From RBG-13-33-26 sp964430085 (GTDB taxonomy: Archaea > Nanobdellota > Nanobdellia > Pacearchaeales > GW2011-AR1), in contig CAYSES010000001.1 in assembly GCA_964430085.1 (NCBI GenBank), positions 1 through 50,288 on the forward strand: DNA of 50,288 bases. Direction: 5' to 3'. Each line of letters begins with the position of its first letter. Position 1 is the first letter of the stretch. The translations under genes and the position numbers were made by a program. Of this stretch, positions 49,517 to 50,288 are shown piece after piece. Below the pieces are notes generated by a model that was given only the letters and a program-made list of their open reading frames with translations, searched no databases and had not been told where the DNA came from.

Positions 49517-50171
49517 AAATATCTTTACCTTTTCTTGGGGATATTACTAATCCCGTGATAAATAAAATTACTCCAAGTATATTTATTTTTCCAAAACTTC
49601 CAATTACATTCCCAGTAAGGTTAGATGATAGAAAAAATAATCCCGTTATAGAAAAGCAAATACCTATACTAATTAAAATTTTTGAAGTTAATCTTTCTTT
49701 TTTTCTTTGTAATCCACTGGCTTGATTTATTATTTTTTTAAAGATTCCTTTTTTGTCTATATCTTTGGGATTTATGTGAATATATTTCCGATTAATTTCA
49801 AGTGAATCTGCCATTTTGTTTATACCCTGTAAAAAAAGTGCCCGATTAAGTATCCTATTTAATGTATCCCGTTTTTCACTGATTGTTGGGGGATAAGGAT
49901 AATTATTCATATTCCATTTCTCATATCTTAAAGCTTCACTAATATCTTCGTTGGAGAGATCAAATTCATAAGCTTCGGGTTTTAATCTCTTGATAATGTC
50001 AGACCTATCTAATTGATTGTATTCACTTCTTTCTTTCATTTCTCTTTCCAATTCCCTTTCAATTTTTTTATGTTCTCTTGCAGCTTTCCTTTCAGCCCTA
50101 TCAATCTGAGATGGCGTCATTCCTTCCTGTTGCATTACCCACCTAACATTATCAGAAAAATATTTTTTCAT
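49482..50171 (-). CDS. Helical protein with a C-terminal membrane hairpin
   Basis: A 229-residue protein. The N-terminal 120 residues are charged, with ERKAAREHKKIERELEREMKE likely coiled coil. Two membrane helices near the end (IGICFSITGLFFLSS and ILGVILFITGLVI) flank TGNVIGS, much like the TGNAVIS after the first helix of the Cys-rich protein at 3902. Role unknown. Promoter: TTTAAAAATC about 20-30 bases upstream (50190-50205 region). Confidence 0.65.
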   Translation of the reverse strand: MKKYFSDNVRWVMQQEGMTPSQIDRAERKAAREHKKIERELEREMKERSEYNQLDRSDIIKRLKPEAYEFDLSNEDISEALRYEKWNMNNYPYPPTISEKRDTLNRILNRALFLQGINKMADSLEINRKYIHINPKDIDKKGIFKKIINQASGLQRKKERLTSKILISIGICFSITGLFFLSSNLTGNVIGSFGKINILGVILFITGLVISPRKGKDIYGYFRNNKRLQ

Positions 50172-50288
50172 TTTATGATAGAATATATCTCTCTTAATTT
50201 AAAAATCTTTTTTTTGAATTCTTTGGATTTTACCGGTATTCTCTCCAGATTTTTATAGTTTAAAATCAGAATATATACATTTTTAAAA

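Noticed and set aside
1..50288. CRISPR arrays, integrase att sites, insertion sequences, rRNA
   Set aside because: None seen. No regularly spaced direct repeats, transposase motifs or rRNA segments were recognised; the only mobile element is the group I intron.

Overview
The window is AT-rich, densely packed archaeal DNA with archaeal information-processing genes: TBP, MCM, archaeal DNA ligase, an RPA-like protein, RadB, Rpo11, aIF1A, aIF2-beta, aRF1, eL15, NAC, Sec61-beta, Nre and a Dim2-type KH protein. The small genes, compact factors, a bacterial-type split MetRS, tRNA-dependent Asn synthesis and Cys-rich surface proteins suggest a DPANN archaeon of the Pacearchaeota/Woesearchaeota kind. 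That placement is inference; there is no rRNA here. Two 100-base runs of N (9864-9963 and 38192-38291) show this is a scaffold and cut two genes.

Layout. 1-3.8 kb: Asp/Asn-tRNA module (non-discriminating-type AspRS, GatC, a Nudix protein, GatA). 3.9-8.4 kb: Cys-rich membrane protein, MBL hydrolase, DHH phosphoesterase, SLOG-like protein, wyosine enzyme Taw3. 8.4-9.9 kb: ftsZ behind an intergenic region full of inverted repeats and followed by a hairpin terminator. 9.96-11.4 kb: Hsp20 fragment, nitroreductase, and a tRNA-Asn gene whose anticodon is split by a 456-nt group I intron carrying a decayed HNH homing endonuclease. 11.4-15.8 kb: translation initiation factors, KH protein, RPA-like protein. 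15.9-17 kb: three tandem related membrane-anchored proteins. 17-24.8 kb: MCM, TBP, ligase, a small iron/redox operon (EncFtn-like ferritin, cytochrome-b-like protein, desulforedoxin), eL15, UppS, tRNA-Ile and tRNA-Gly. 24.9-33 kb: MetRS in two pieces, MinD, NAC/Sec61-beta, ValRS and aRF1. 33-41 kb: GH3 hydrolase, ScpB, glycosyltransferase, MBF1-like protein, Rpo11, RadB, Nre and a candidate 11-residue lysine-rich peptide. 41-50 kb: SIMPL protein, topoisomerase I, phosphoesterase divergent from a winged-helix regulator, beta-propeller surface protein, ATP-cone protein with a histone-H1-like tail, tRNA-Lys, methyltransferase and a membrane protein.

How it fits together. Many genes overlap by ATGA or TAATG, so translational coupling is common. 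Some starts look leaderless (TATA-like box about 30 bases upstream); a few (ftsZ, the DUF5679-type protein, the lysine-rich peptide) have strong Shine-Dalgarno sites. The most striking locus is the tRNA-Asn gene. Splice sites, P1, P10, P2, P3, P4, P7 and P9 of a group I intron can be read directly, and the same window holds the AspRS and amidotransferase subunits that would charge this tRNA by transamidation.
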